From contig CM055106.1 of NCBI GenBank assembly GCA_029204225.1, positions 394,711-458,710 on the forward strand: a stretch of DNA of 64,000 nucleotides. The letters are read 5' to 3'. Source of the DNA: Diphasiastrum complanatum. Its lineage: Eukaryota; Streptophyta; Lycopodiopsida; Lycopodiales; Lycopodiaceae. Made by a program: the position numbers and the translations under genes. Numbering within the stretch: the first letter of the stretch is position 1; each line of letters starts with the position of its first letter. Of this stretch, positions 47,055 through 56,364 are shown in pieces. The notes beneath the pieces are model-generated. The model made no database searches. It saw nothing but the letters and a program-made list of their open reading frames with translations, and was not told where the DNA came from.

Positions 47055-47182
47055 CTCAGAAGAAAAAGATTCAATCTTGATGTAGGTCACTAAAAACGTC
47101 TGTCCGGCTTCAATCACAGACGATTGAAGCCGGACATCTATTTTTAGTGACCTGCATCAAGATTAAATCTTTTTCTTCTGAG
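47055..47182. repeat. Hairpin 3, 61-bp arms, related core
   Basis: The left arm 47055-47115 (CTCAGAAGAAAAAGATT ... TGTCCGGCTTCAATC) is complementary to 47122-47182 with a few mismatches. The loop is ACAGAC. The core differs from hairpins 1 and 2 by A to G. No coding function is seen; it could be a foldback element or, if transcribed, a small-RNA precursor. Confidence 0.9.
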
Positions 47183-48295
47183 CCAACTTCACCTAAAGGA
47201 GGTTCTGCTTCTAGTAAAACATTACTTAAGACTTCTGCTAAACGTAGCTAATAACTTATGGTAAAGTTAAAAACTTACTCATAATCAAGCTCGCAAGTTG
47301 GAGCATGCAAGAATGTCCTCCTTGAAGGCAACGTTCCTTTTGAGAGGTCAAGTTTTTCTCAGCATGCGCTCTGATGCAAACTTCAAAAGAGCATCAACAC
47401 ATTGTCGATTGCTTTACAATGCAAGATATGATCATCTTCTTAAAAGGCAGTCCTGCTTCAATAGCCGACATCTAAAAATGAGTTCTTACAGGCACCCTCC
47501 CAAGAACTTATAGAAAAACGAGTTCTTTCAAGCACCCTCTGATGTAATAAAAAAAGGTAATGTGCTCAGAGAAAGCGATGCAACACTGTCGATGTGATCA
47601 GAGTAAACGATGGAGGTTTTACTGAACTCGTATAGTTTCTCAAGCATAGCCTCTAAGCCTTGTCTCTTAATGGATGATTAATTATGAGAGGCTTTTGGTT
47701 TATTAGGGGGCGGTTATTTAGTCTGGGGCTAGCTAATTAAAATGAAAGACGGCTAGTTAGAGTAGATTGGAATGATAGACAGCTAGTTAGGGTTGATTGA
47801 CATGCCAGACAACTTGATCATTACAAGACAATTAGTTAATTAGGAAACCTCTCGAGTTAATTGGATGCCTAGTTTATTGGGGGACGACTAGTTAAGTGGC
47901 TAGTTAACGGCTTGTGTGGGGACGACTAGTTGGGAGAGAGCCAGTTAATTAAAGTGAAAGACGACTAGTTAATTAGTGGACGGCAAGGGGACGACTCGAG
48001 TTAATTGAATGTCCTCCCAATACATCAATCAACCAATTACTTATGAATTATTTGGTGGACTATGCGATTTTGTTTCATGTTACGAACTACTTTACAATTG
48101 TTTAAATAGCTTAATGTTCGTATTCATTGTGTTGAGTTACTCAAATAGAGACCCCAATGGTTTCGTCCCATACATATGACGTAGAAGCATGTGCGGAGGA
48201 TGAGGAACAAATCAATGACTGGGACATAGAAGAGTTCCAAGGATGATAATAACAAGTTCATTGCATGATCTTTAAAGATGTTTCAGGCTAACGCA
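47183..48295. other. Intergenic with GACGACTAGTTAA-type words
   Basis: 47700-48010 repeats GACGACTAGTTA / GGCTAGTTAG / CTCGAGTTAATT words irregularly. No gene recognised in the rest. Confidence 0.5.
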
Positions 48296-48454
48296 ATGCA
48301 TCGCTACTTTAATAACAAGAAATTACATGTCTATGCAGAGTTCTTAGCCAGAGAGATGGAGAATTCGTACGACACGGTTTGTGTCAAGAAATCAAGAAAG
48401 CGTCCAAGATTGTTGTTTGTTGACGATGAGTGTGTGGAGGATTGGGTTAGATAG
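48296..48454 (+). CDS. Small ORF of unknown nature (52 aa)
   Basis: ATG 48296 gives MHRYFNNKKLHVYAEFLARE, then a basic KKSRKRPRLL patch and an acidic end (VDDECVEDWVR). The basic-acidic pattern is more protein-like than neighbouring frames, but nothing identifies it. It may be the end of a decayed transposon ORF. Confidence 0.2.
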   Translation: MHRYFNNKKLHVYAEFLAREMENSYDTVCVKKSRKRPRLLFVDDECVEDWVR

Positions 48455-49099
48455 CACATTTTCTAAACAATTGTCGTTTGTGTTCTATCATTTTTTAAGA
48501 AGTGATTTTCTTCACTAGCGTAGAAATGGATATTGAGTTTTGAATATAAGTTTGGTTGGGTTCTATTGTAATGAAAGCTTAGTTTTAGAAGGCCTTAGAC
48601 ATCTTCTTTGCGTCGTCTCAATATCCTCTTGGAAAATGATTTTGGTGTTCAGATGTTTCTATTTTATGCTTTGTGGGCTTTGCCCGAGGTTGAAATTTAC
48701 TCCATTTTTATGATATTGTGTTATCTTCTCAAAAAAGTAACATTACAGCACTGTTCCATTTACCATTACAGCCCAATTTTTGGTAAATCACCACTCTCAT
48801 TTAAACGCTCCACCCCACACCACAATATCACAATCCAACTTTGTACGAGGGTCTTGCATAAGGAAAACATATTGCTTGCATTCCTCCAAAGCGACTACAT
48901 CAAACCGCATCCGACCACAATAGCCTGCTTTCAATTGCAACAGCTCGCATCTGACCACAACCGACCGCATCAGACTGCATCTATCGCAGTCAACTACATC
49001 AGACCGCATCTACCACATTAGAACGCACATGCACTGCAGCTATACACTGCATTCAACCGCTAGCTGAACCACAATAGAAATTGACCTACAAACGGGACA

Positions 49100-49300
49100 A
49101 CCGACAATCTAGTGGTTATGCCCGGCATTGATGGTGGGCAATGGACAGCCGACGATCTAGTGGGTATGTCCGTCGTTGATGGCGGCGGGCAATGAACGAC
49201 CGACAATCTAGTGGGTATGCCCGTCATTGACGGCGGGCAATGGTGGCCGACAATCTAGTGGGTATGCCCGTCATTGACAGGCGGCCAGTGATCTGGGTGA
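49100..49300. repeat. Minisatellite, period about 49 bp, four copies
   Basis: GACAATCTAGTGGGTATGCC / GACGATCTAGTGGGTATG followed by CGTCATTGACGGCGGGCAAT recurs at about 49105, 49152, 49202 and 49250. It is GC-rich compared with its surroundings. Confidence 0.88.
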
Positions 49301-49639
49301 CGGGCGGTCCTATTGAGGTCTAAAATGGTCGGAAGTTGACGGGCGACCAAATGACGTGTGACTCGTCGTTGATGGGCAATGACGGCCAATCTAGGTGGCA
49401 GTCGATGATTTCGATGGTGGCCGATCTCGCACATCTCGAGAAGACGAGACGAACGAAGACTAAGAGCTGAGTATGAGAGTCAAGGAATACTAGTAGTAAT
49501 GACAAGCAAGAACTGTGTAAGCCTCATGGTGAATCCCGAAAGATGGAATGACCATGTAGGAACTAGTATTTCTAGGCAAATGTAATAAATACAAGTAGAC
49601 CCCTCTTAAAGAAAGTAGAGTGAGCCACCTTTTGATGGT

Positions 49640-51475
49640 GACCTCTAGTGGAGAGCATCATTCCACTTGTAATTTGTGAAATGTGGAAATTCACTAGGAC
49701 GCCACCTAAGGAGCTCTCTTGGTGGTATATTGATAGTGGAGCATCTTCGCATATGTGTGGCTCCAAGCACTCTTTTTCATCTATTATGCCTTATGATGGA
49801 GTCAAGAAGGCCATATACATTGCAAGTAAGCATGAGTGCAATATTGAAGGAGTAGGGATTATTCTCTTGAAGCTTGCATCTTCCAAAGATCTCTTTCTCA
49901 ACAATGTTCTTTTTGTCCCAAATCTTACAAAGAACATCTTAAGTGTTTGCCAACTTCTTGATAGTGGCTTTGATGTCAATTTCAATATTGACAATTGTGT
50001 GATCAAGAAGGATGGTGAGATCCTTGCATATGGATCAAGATTTGAAGGCATCTACAAATTGGATCCAAGTGAGAGTGCAAACTCTCTTGATGTTTCTTAT
50101 ATGTCCAATATTTCAAAGGAGGATGATCACACAAGATGCACATATCTTCTCTCTTCAAGTATTATGGTGTATGATTATTCCTTCTTATTCAAAGCATATG
50201 TTGAGAAGAAATTCTCATTGAAGATCAAAGCTTTGAGGAGTATTGGAGCTCTTGAAGGAATAGCACCATATGAAGTTTTATTCAAGATGAAGCCTAAGGT
50301 TGATCACCTTAGTGAACTTGGTAGTGCTTGCTTTGCACATATTCCCTTGGAAACAAGGAGGAAGGATGATCCAAGCTCATGGATCATGATTGGATACTCA
50401 TCCATCAAGGAGGCCTTTAGTGTCTTTACACTCTCTATTTCAAAAGTGATTGTGAATAGAGATGTCATACTGCATGAAGATTCAATCTTGGAAGTGGCCG
50501 AGATCAAGGCTTCTCAAGAAGCATCACTGAATGTATTCAAGTTATGATGGGGCCAAGGTGTGAGGAGGAGTTTCTTCTTCATATGATTTCAAGAAGATCT
50601 TCAAGATGCATGGCCAAGTCTTTATGGCTCACCTTACATGGCAAAGAGAGGCATCTTTCATGTTGTATCTACTACAACACATTCATATATGCTTCTCTTC
50701 CTTTGCTTGAAATGCTATCTTGCTTCATTGAATTTTTTGGATCTCAAAGTTCAAGAAAAGCTATACTAGTTTTGTATGATGCTTATGGTATGGACATGTT
50801 TCTTGTCATTATTGACTTATATATGTTTCCAATACTTTTTGAAAGCAAGATATTGTATTGTCAAAAGTATGCTCTTGGTTCTAGTAAGAACAAGATTGGG
50901 CTTGGTACTCACTTTTTTGAAAATCATGTTTTCACATGTTTTGAGGCACATTGTAAACTCCTCTTGAGATTAAGTGAAGCATCCAAAGTGGACACTTAAT
51001 CCTTGAGAGAGTAACTAGCCTAAAAAAGACCAAGATAGTCTTTGATATCAAGATTAGATCCATCATGGATATAGTTCATTGTATGTGGACTAGTCAAGCT
51101 AGAAAGCATCATCTTGATAATCATCATTGTTTCACATCTTATGATCTTGATCTCCATGATCCTTATGAGGCTTGGAAGCCTCAGATTTCTCTATTTATGG
51201 TGCATCAATCATGCAAGTGGAACTTTCAAAGCAAAGATCATCATCAAGCATGGAGGAAGCCCATGATCATAGTGGCATATTGGTGGAGCACTCTTCAAAG
51301 GCATTGGCAAGAGATCTCTATCAAAGAGATCTTATCATGGATATGGTGAGGGTGCTGCTATGATGGATCCCTTGGCTTATTTTCACTTCTTATGCATACC
51401 AAAGGATCCACTCAAAAAGATTTACAAACTTCTCAAGTGATCTAGTACCTTTCCAAGCTATTATTTGAGGAGGAG
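49640..51475 (+). pseudogene. Copia element interior with integrase core and RT deleted
   Basis: The ORF 49648-50547 (299 aa) starts near the end of gag and carries the protease WYIDSGASSHMCGSKHSF, then VLFVPNLTKNILSVCQL and the GAG-pre-integrase approach. It then jumps straight to the integrase C-terminal part (APYEVLFKMKPKVDHLSELG, VNRDVILHEDS), so the D-D-E core is gone. From 50548 to 51475 two ORFs (151 and 94 aa) have no RT or RNase H motifs. The sequence ends with a purine tract GAGGAGGAG at 51467. An uninterrupted frame through the deletion suggests either a recent deletion or a non-autonomous copy. 49650-49728 is shared in inverse orientation with 58160-58240. Confidence 0.8.
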
Positions 51476-51740
51476 TGTGAGAAATTGGCAAAAATCTAGC
51501 TTGGTATTTTTTATGATAGAAGTTTGTAAGTGAATCTCACATGTGTGGAGGATGTTCCCACGTGTAGAGAATTGTAAAGTAAATCAAAATGTTTGATATA
51601 GGGGTCTCATATAATTTCGTAGTCAAGCATTTAGGTGTAGTAAGTTGATAGGGTCAAATTTGGCATAGATGGCAAATTATCCATTTCCACTTGTAATGCC
51701 ACTATTGAGTTGAGATGTGAGCGTGAGCTCCGGTGGAGAT
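51476..51740 (+). repeat. 3' LTR start of the 49.6 kb Copia
   Basis: TGTGAGAAATTGGC follows the PPT and CACATGTGTGG is present. The right end is approximate and no 5' LTR partner was found. Confidence 0.5.
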
Positions 51741-52028
51741 TTGAGCTGGAGCTCCGGTTGAGATTTTAATTTTTTTTTTTGATGCACCTGCGTTGCGTCG
51801 GTCAAGATGGTAAGAGAGAGAGAGGCTCGGTTGAGATGGAAGAGAAGGTGTTCAGTTAAGACGTGAGACAGGGTGCTTGGCTGAGATGGTGACAGAGGGA
51901 GGTGGAGACGATGGGTAAGCTATGGGTAGAGGACGATGTAGAAGGAGCTAAGGATGTATGCAGGGCGTGGGAATGGTGTGTGCAAGTCGTTCTGAGCTAT
52001 GAACGGATCTGGAGACATTTTAGATTGC
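51741..52028. other. Short interval before the gypsy insertion
   Basis: GGCTCGGTTGAGATGG-like words as at 43.5 kb and no ORF. It ends with ATTGC, the left target duplication of the next element. Confidence 0.6.
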
Positions 52029-52948
52029 TGTTGTAAAGCTGACTTGGGTGCACCCAGCGTGCCCTGTAAGACTCAAAGGGGTGACACTCCCTAAGGTCCC
52101 AGAGCAAGTTAGAATGTCAAGGACTGAGCCTCCGACCTGTGGTGAGCCAGTCAAGTAGTCACAAAGTCATGAGCTAGCTCTGGAGCTCGAGTCATGGCCT
52201 AGTCATGAAAGCAGGTTGATTCGGCCGCCGGGACGGCTCCCGGGATCCATGTCCGGGAGCCAGACTGATTCTGCCAGGCTTGCCAGGCTTAATCAGCAAA
52301 ATAAAAACTAAGTCCTAAAAAGCGTGCTTTACCAGAAAGCACTATGTTTCAAACCAGAGGGGGTGCGCCGAATCACAGCAGAACTATAGGGGGAGTCCGG
52401 CAGACAGAAACTTGGGCAGCTCAACCAGCGCCAGGAATCCAGTCGCCAGGTCTCAGCTCCCTCTACCAGCACGAGCCAGGCACAATGCCCAGCACGTGTT
52501 GGTGGCCCCGAGACCGGTCAGTCTATGTATGAATGTAACCTCTTCCAAATCTAATAAAGTTGATCCTTGGGGATGATTACCATTTCGGTTTCGCCTCCGG
52601 GACTGGTCCAAGTGGAAGGACCCTTACTACAACCTTTTTGCGTCGCTGGCGCCTAAGGGTCCCTGTCATCGACATGGGGCTTGCCGCTATGCCAATTGGT
52701 CAGTTTGGCGACCACTATGCCTTGGGATTCATGTGTGGCTTGTCTTTGCCTTTGGTTACCTTTTGGGGACGGATTCTGAGTTGGCTTTCGGGTTGGTTGG
52801 GATTCCAGTTTTCTTAAGTCTGAATGGTTAAGCTTGTTACGATTCTGAGTTGGCTTTTACGTAAGTGCATGATGGATGAATGTTAGACTTAAGCGCGTGT
52901 TGGGGAAACCGCTCAAGTCCCAGCGCCCTTTGAGGCGCCGGCGCAACA
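52029..52948 (+). repeat. 5' LTR, 920 bp
   Basis: TG...CA ends. CTAATAAAG (AATAAA at about 52552) fits the polyadenylation signal. The 85-aa ORF at 52560-52817 is repeated in the 3' LTR and has no recognisable domain. Confidence 0.97.
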
Positions 52949-52950
52949 TG

Positions 52951-52963
52951 TGGTATCAGAGCC
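52951..52963 (+). promoter_or_regulatory. Primer-binding site (initiator-Met tRNA)
   Basis: TGGTATCAGAGCC, the exact plant consensus, two bases after the LTR. Confidence 0.95.
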
Positions 52964-53035
52964 GACTAGCCGGTCAGCTACGCAAGTCTCACAGGGATGG
53001 CCACGTTTTTTTGGGATTTGTCAGGACAACCGTTG

Positions 53036-53430
53036 CGCAAGGTGCTACCCACAGTGTAAGCACGGGTGCGTCCACGGTCGGGGTGGTCGGCAGAACGGGG
53101 GACTTGATGAGTCAAAGTGCTGCCCTCGAGGTGTAAGCACGGTCAGTTCTCGCGGTTCGGGCCTGGCGCTGTCTGCACGTAGGACGGATGAGGCAAAGTG
53201 CTGCCTAGGTAGGTGAAAGCACGGTCTGTACCTTGTGGGGTGCGGGGCGACATATTCGAACTGTACGGGTTAACCATTGATACAGAGATGCTGCTCGAAT
53301 TCGGGTGTAAAGCACGGGTGGTTAGCTGCCGGTGCGGGATAGCTGCCGATCGTTTAGCTATAAGGGCTATCGACCAAAAAGTGGTGGGGCGTGACTGAGG
53401 CAATGTGCTGCTTAATGGTGAAAGCACGGA
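53036..53430 (+). repeat. Five short hairpin repeats in the untranslated leader
   Basis: GTGCT...AGCAC (or TGCT...AGCA) stems recur at about 53042-53063, 53117-53140, 53198-53222, 53289-53315 and 53405-53427. Each is followed by GG, and three are preceded by GATGAG/GACTGAGGCAA-like sequence. Loops vary (for example GCCCTCGAGGTGTA and GCCTAGGTAGGTGAA) while the stems are kept. The leader (52949-53783, 835 nt) has no ORF. ATATAAAAAGG at 53732 is TATA-like. The location suggests RNA packaging or dimerisation signals; that is inference. Confidence 0.75.
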
Positions 53431-53783
53431 TGGTTGGATGGATGTTTCCCCGTGGGCTAATTCTGTGATAGATTTGTGTGGGCGCGGCTAGGCAAAGGTC
53501 CTACGTCCGGTCTCAGGGGGGGTTTGTGGCTTGAGAGGGATCCTCTATGTTTGCTTTGGTTGGTATGTTTCGTTTGTCGTGTGCTTGCTTGGACACAAAT
53601 GACCTGGTTCCTACTTGGCTCTCAGGTGATGTGGGCGTGCTAAGTTTGAGGAAGGGATATTTTCATTGAAGCTGATTTAATAAAGAAGAAAAGAGAGCTG
53701 TGGGGCCCGGCTGACAGAAGGGAGAGCTTCAAATATAAAAAGGATTGAGGCGATAATCTGTTGGAAGTACACCTCTGACTATA

Positions 53784-55193
53784 ATGGAGGACCATCTTGA
53801 AGAGTTACGAGCACTGACGGACGGAGAAGAGCTGACTCGAGACTACAGCTCTCGCATGCATCGAGATGGCACCAGGTCCAAGTCGAGAAAGAAAGAGCGT
53901 ATGCACTCCACAGTGGCGCCCCTCCATGAAGAGATGGGTGGCCCTTCTGAACCTACACCAAGAGATGAACCCTTGCCAGAGGCACAACAGGACCTCTTTG
54001 AAGTGAAGATGCGGCAATACTTATCAAGCGCAATGACGGCTATGCTTAGCGAGGTGAAGAAGGATAGAGAAACCGAAAGGAAAGAATGGCAAACATCCTT
54101 GCGAGCCATGAATCTTACCCAAATTAACCTTGCTAGAGAAATGAGAGACGGGCTAACACAGCTCGAAGCCAGGTTTGAAGAGTTGGAAGCAACTAGGGAG
54201 AATGCAGTGGCGCCTCCTCCACAGATACCAAGAGAACCACGAGCGCGAACCACGGAGGGCCCAAGAAAGACTGCCAAAGTGAAAGCACCACCTACTTTCA
54301 AAGGAGAGCGTGATATTCGAGTTGTGGAAGATTGGTTGTTTCACATGGACCATTACTTCCGTCTAATGAACACTCCTGAGGAAGAAAGAACTGACTTGGC
54401 ATTAGCATATTTTGAGGGCTACACTACAAATTGGTACCGGATGGCAGGAATGCATTTTCAAACATGGGACGCATTCAAAGCCGCGTTACGAGAGGAGTTC
54501 ATACCGAAGGATTCACACATGAGATTGAGGACAGAATTATCGGGGCTCAAACAGAAAGGGTCATTGCGAGAGTACCTCAATAGATTCAGACAGAGTGTAT
54601 GGGTTATTGAAGATATGTCCGAGGCGGACAAAACTCATTACCTATTGTCTGGAATGCAATCCTGGACCCGACGTGCGATAGACAGCTACATGCCCCATGA
54701 TTTCAATTCAACTATTCGAGCGGCTGAAATGGTTTGTGATTATGAGAGCACATTGGCACCAGCTGCTCCCGCAACCTCAACAAGAGTATTTAGTGGATCC
54801 AGACCGAGTCCGAGCTTCTTTTCAAGAGGGGACTCAGCTCCAAATGGCAACCAAGCCTCGAGTAGCGTGAATAAATTCCCAACAAAAACAGGGTTTGGCA
54901 ACCAAGGCAACAATGGAGGGAACATGTTCCAGAGAAGAAACAATGTTGGATCTTCGACTAGTCACAGCAACAGCTCACCAACAGTGGGCAGTTCCATGCG
55001 TTGCTTCAACTGTCATCAGCAAGGTCACTCTTGGAGATCATGCCCCAAACCATTGAATAAGCAAATCATGGCTGCCATTGAAGGATTTGATAGGATGGAG
55101 AGAGAGGCATTTGATCAAGAAGATGGTGAACAAGATGATGAAGAGGACCCAGAAACGGATTTGACGGAGTCTGACCTGAATGCCTTGCAATAG
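53784..55193 (+). CDS. Gypsy-type gag polyprotein, intact (469 aa)
   Basis: Structural capsid-nucleocapsid protein that would package the element RNA in cytoplasmic particles. The N-terminal 150 residues are charged and helical (EVKKDRETERKEW, REMRDGLTQLEARFEELEA: coiled-coil-like). The Retrotrans_gag domain spans roughly residues 170-330 (FKGERDIRVVEDWLFHMDHY, TNWYRM, LREEFIPKDSHMRLRTEL, SLREYLNRFRQSV). A Ser/Asn/Gly-rich linker precedes the CCHC knuckle C-FN-C-HQQG-H-SWRS-C at about 407-420, and an acidic C-terminus follows. The start ATG has A at -3 and G at +4. The frame ends at TAG 55191-55193 and continues open in the same frame into the protease ORF. Confidence 0.93.
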   Translation: MEDHLEELRALTDGEELTRDYSSRMHRDGTRSKSRKKERMHSTVAPLHEEMGGPSEPTPRDEPLPEAQQDLFEVKMRQYLSSAMTAMLSEVKKDRETERKEWQTSLRAMNLTQINLAREMRDGLTQLEARFEELEATRENAVAPPPQIPREPRARTTEGPRKTAKVKAPPTFKGERDIRVVEDWLFHMDHYFRLMNTPEEERTDLALAYFEGYTTNWYRMAGMHFQTWDAFKAALREEFIPKDSHMRLRTELSGLKQKGSLREYLNRFRQSVWVIEDMSEADKTHYLLSGMQSWTRRAIDSYMPHDFNSTIRAAEMVCDYESTLAPAAPATSTRVFSGSRPSPSFFSRGDSAPNGNQASSSVNKFPTKTGFGNQGNNGGNMFQRRNNVGSSTSHSNSSPTVGSSMRCFNCHQQGHSWRSCPKPLNKQIMAAIEGFDRMEREAFDQEDGEQDDEEDPETDLTESDLNALQ

Positions 55194-55226
55194 ATAGGGG
55201 CACTTGCGGCTTATCGTGAACATCTT

Positions 55227-55997
55227 ATGGCGACTCCTGCGAGAGGATCCAAGTTATTGTACCTGAAAGGCTGTATTCAAGGCAGGATCATTTACTTCAT
55301 GGTAGACCTGGGGGCGTCTCATAACTACTTGTCAGAAAAACTGACAGGAGAATTGGACATCCAATGTGAAGAAAATGTGACTCCTATTTGTGTGGAGACC
55401 GCGAAAGGTACAATGACCACTTGTAGATTGGCAACCAACTTACCAATATCTCTGGGAGCCTGGAAGAATCGACTAACGTTCACAATCTTGAAGATGGATG
55501 CCTTCGACGCTATTTTGGGATTAAGTTGGTTTAACGAACATGTGGTGGCCTTCTTGGCAAAAGGGGTTAACCTTGTGTTATTATATAATGGCAGGAGACC
55601 TTGTGTCGTCAGAGCTGTGCCAGGGGACCAACTAGAAAAGAACGACACAAATGAACCTGAGCCAACCATTCCTCCCAATCTCATTCACCTATTTAACGAA
55701 GGACAACCAACAGTGACAGACCAGCTGGCACGGGAACAAATGGAGCCAAAATTGCCTATAGTCTCTACATCAAAGGTGAATTCAAGTGCCGATGCAGAGC
55801 TCAAGGAGCTCACCTTGTGTGACCAAGCGAAAACTCATCTTTTTAATGAAAGACATCCAACAGTGACAAACCAGTTGACGCGAGGTCAAATGGAGCCAAC
55901 ATTGCCTGCAGTTTCTACGTCAAAGGTGAATCTAAGTGCCGATGCAGAGCTCAAGGAGCTCAACCTGGACGACCAAACGAAATATCTAGAGTCCTAG
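55227..55997 (+). CDS. Retropepsin-like protease ORF with D-L-G active site
   Basis: Gypsy-type aspartic protease domain in residues 1-130: GRIIYFMVDLGASHNYLSE, a beta-strand region, and FDAILGLSWFNEHV, the conserved ILG-x-x-W segment. The active-site triplet, normally D-S/T-G, is D27-L28-G29, so the catalytic Asp is kept but the neighbouring Ser/Thr is lost. The frame is the same as gag, separated by one TAG and 11 codons. Met1 may not be a real start: read-through from gag would give an open fusion. After the domain a hydrophilic tail contains two 50-aa tandem repeats. RT would normally follow but is absent; the region 55998-56350 has no ORF of interest. Confidence 0.8.
   Translation: MATPARGSKLLYLKGCIQGRIIYFMVDLGASHNYLSEKLTGELDIQCEENVTPICVETAKGTMTTCRLATNLPISLGAWKNRLTFTILKMDAFDAILGLSWFNEHVVAFLAKGVNLVLLYNGRRPCVVRAVPGDQLEKNDTNEPEPTIPPNLIHLFNEGQPTVTDQLAREQMEPKLPIVSTSKVNSSADAELKELTLCDQAKTHLFNERHPTVTNQLTRGQMEPTLPAVSTSKVNLSADAELKELNLDDQTKYLES
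55686..55985 (+). repeat. Two 150-bp tandem repeats in the protease ORF tail
   Basis: Residues 154-203 and 204-250 repeat HLFNE..PTVT.QL.R.QMEP.LP and VSTSKVN.SADAELKEL. The length is a multiple of three and keeps the frame. Confidence 0.9.
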
Positions 55998-56350
55998 GGG
56001 ACTCATCCAGATGTGCGACCACAACGACATATCTGAGGCTTAAGGGAGCCGTGAGTACCTTTTTCTTTCATGCTAATAAAGTAAGCCGCATTTCTCATTG
56101 AGGAGTGAGCTTCAGTTTGATGTCTAAGTGCAGCAGCTTCACACAGGTTTTACGTAAGTGAACTAGATCCACACTTTTCCTGTGCTGGGTGTAAAACACA
56201 ATATCATTACTCTGCTTTACAGTTGGTTTTCTTTGGCCGGTGAATCAAGCCCGTGCCCTTGTATATGTGACTAAAGTCTGGCCGGTGAATTAAGCCCGTG
56301 CCATGAGTCTTAGGTTCTAGTTTGGCCCTGATGAGGACATCAGCTTTCTC

Positions 56351-56364
56351 AAACGAGGGGAGGA
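56351..56364 (+). promoter_or_regulatory. Polypurine tract
   Basis: AAACGAGGGGAGGA directly before the 3' LTR. The overlapping codons (DEDISFLKRGEDV) resemble the C-terminus of gypsy pol, a relic of the lost RT-integrase region. Confidence 0.88.

Noticed and set aside
49100-49300. Regularly spaced repeats considered as a CRISPR array
   Set aside because: The DNA is eukaryotic, the spacing leaves no unique spacers, and no cas genes are present; it is a minisatellite.
52560-52817. 85-aa ORF repeated identically in both gypsy LTRs (52560 and 56896)
   Set aside because: Identity follows from the LTRs being recent copies of each other. No domain is recognised and it overlaps the AATAAA/U5 region.
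53143-54353. Minus-strand ORFs opposite the gypsy leader and gag (for example 53143-53427, 53843-54301)
   Set aside because: Shadows of the leader repeats and the gag coding frame without recognisable domains.
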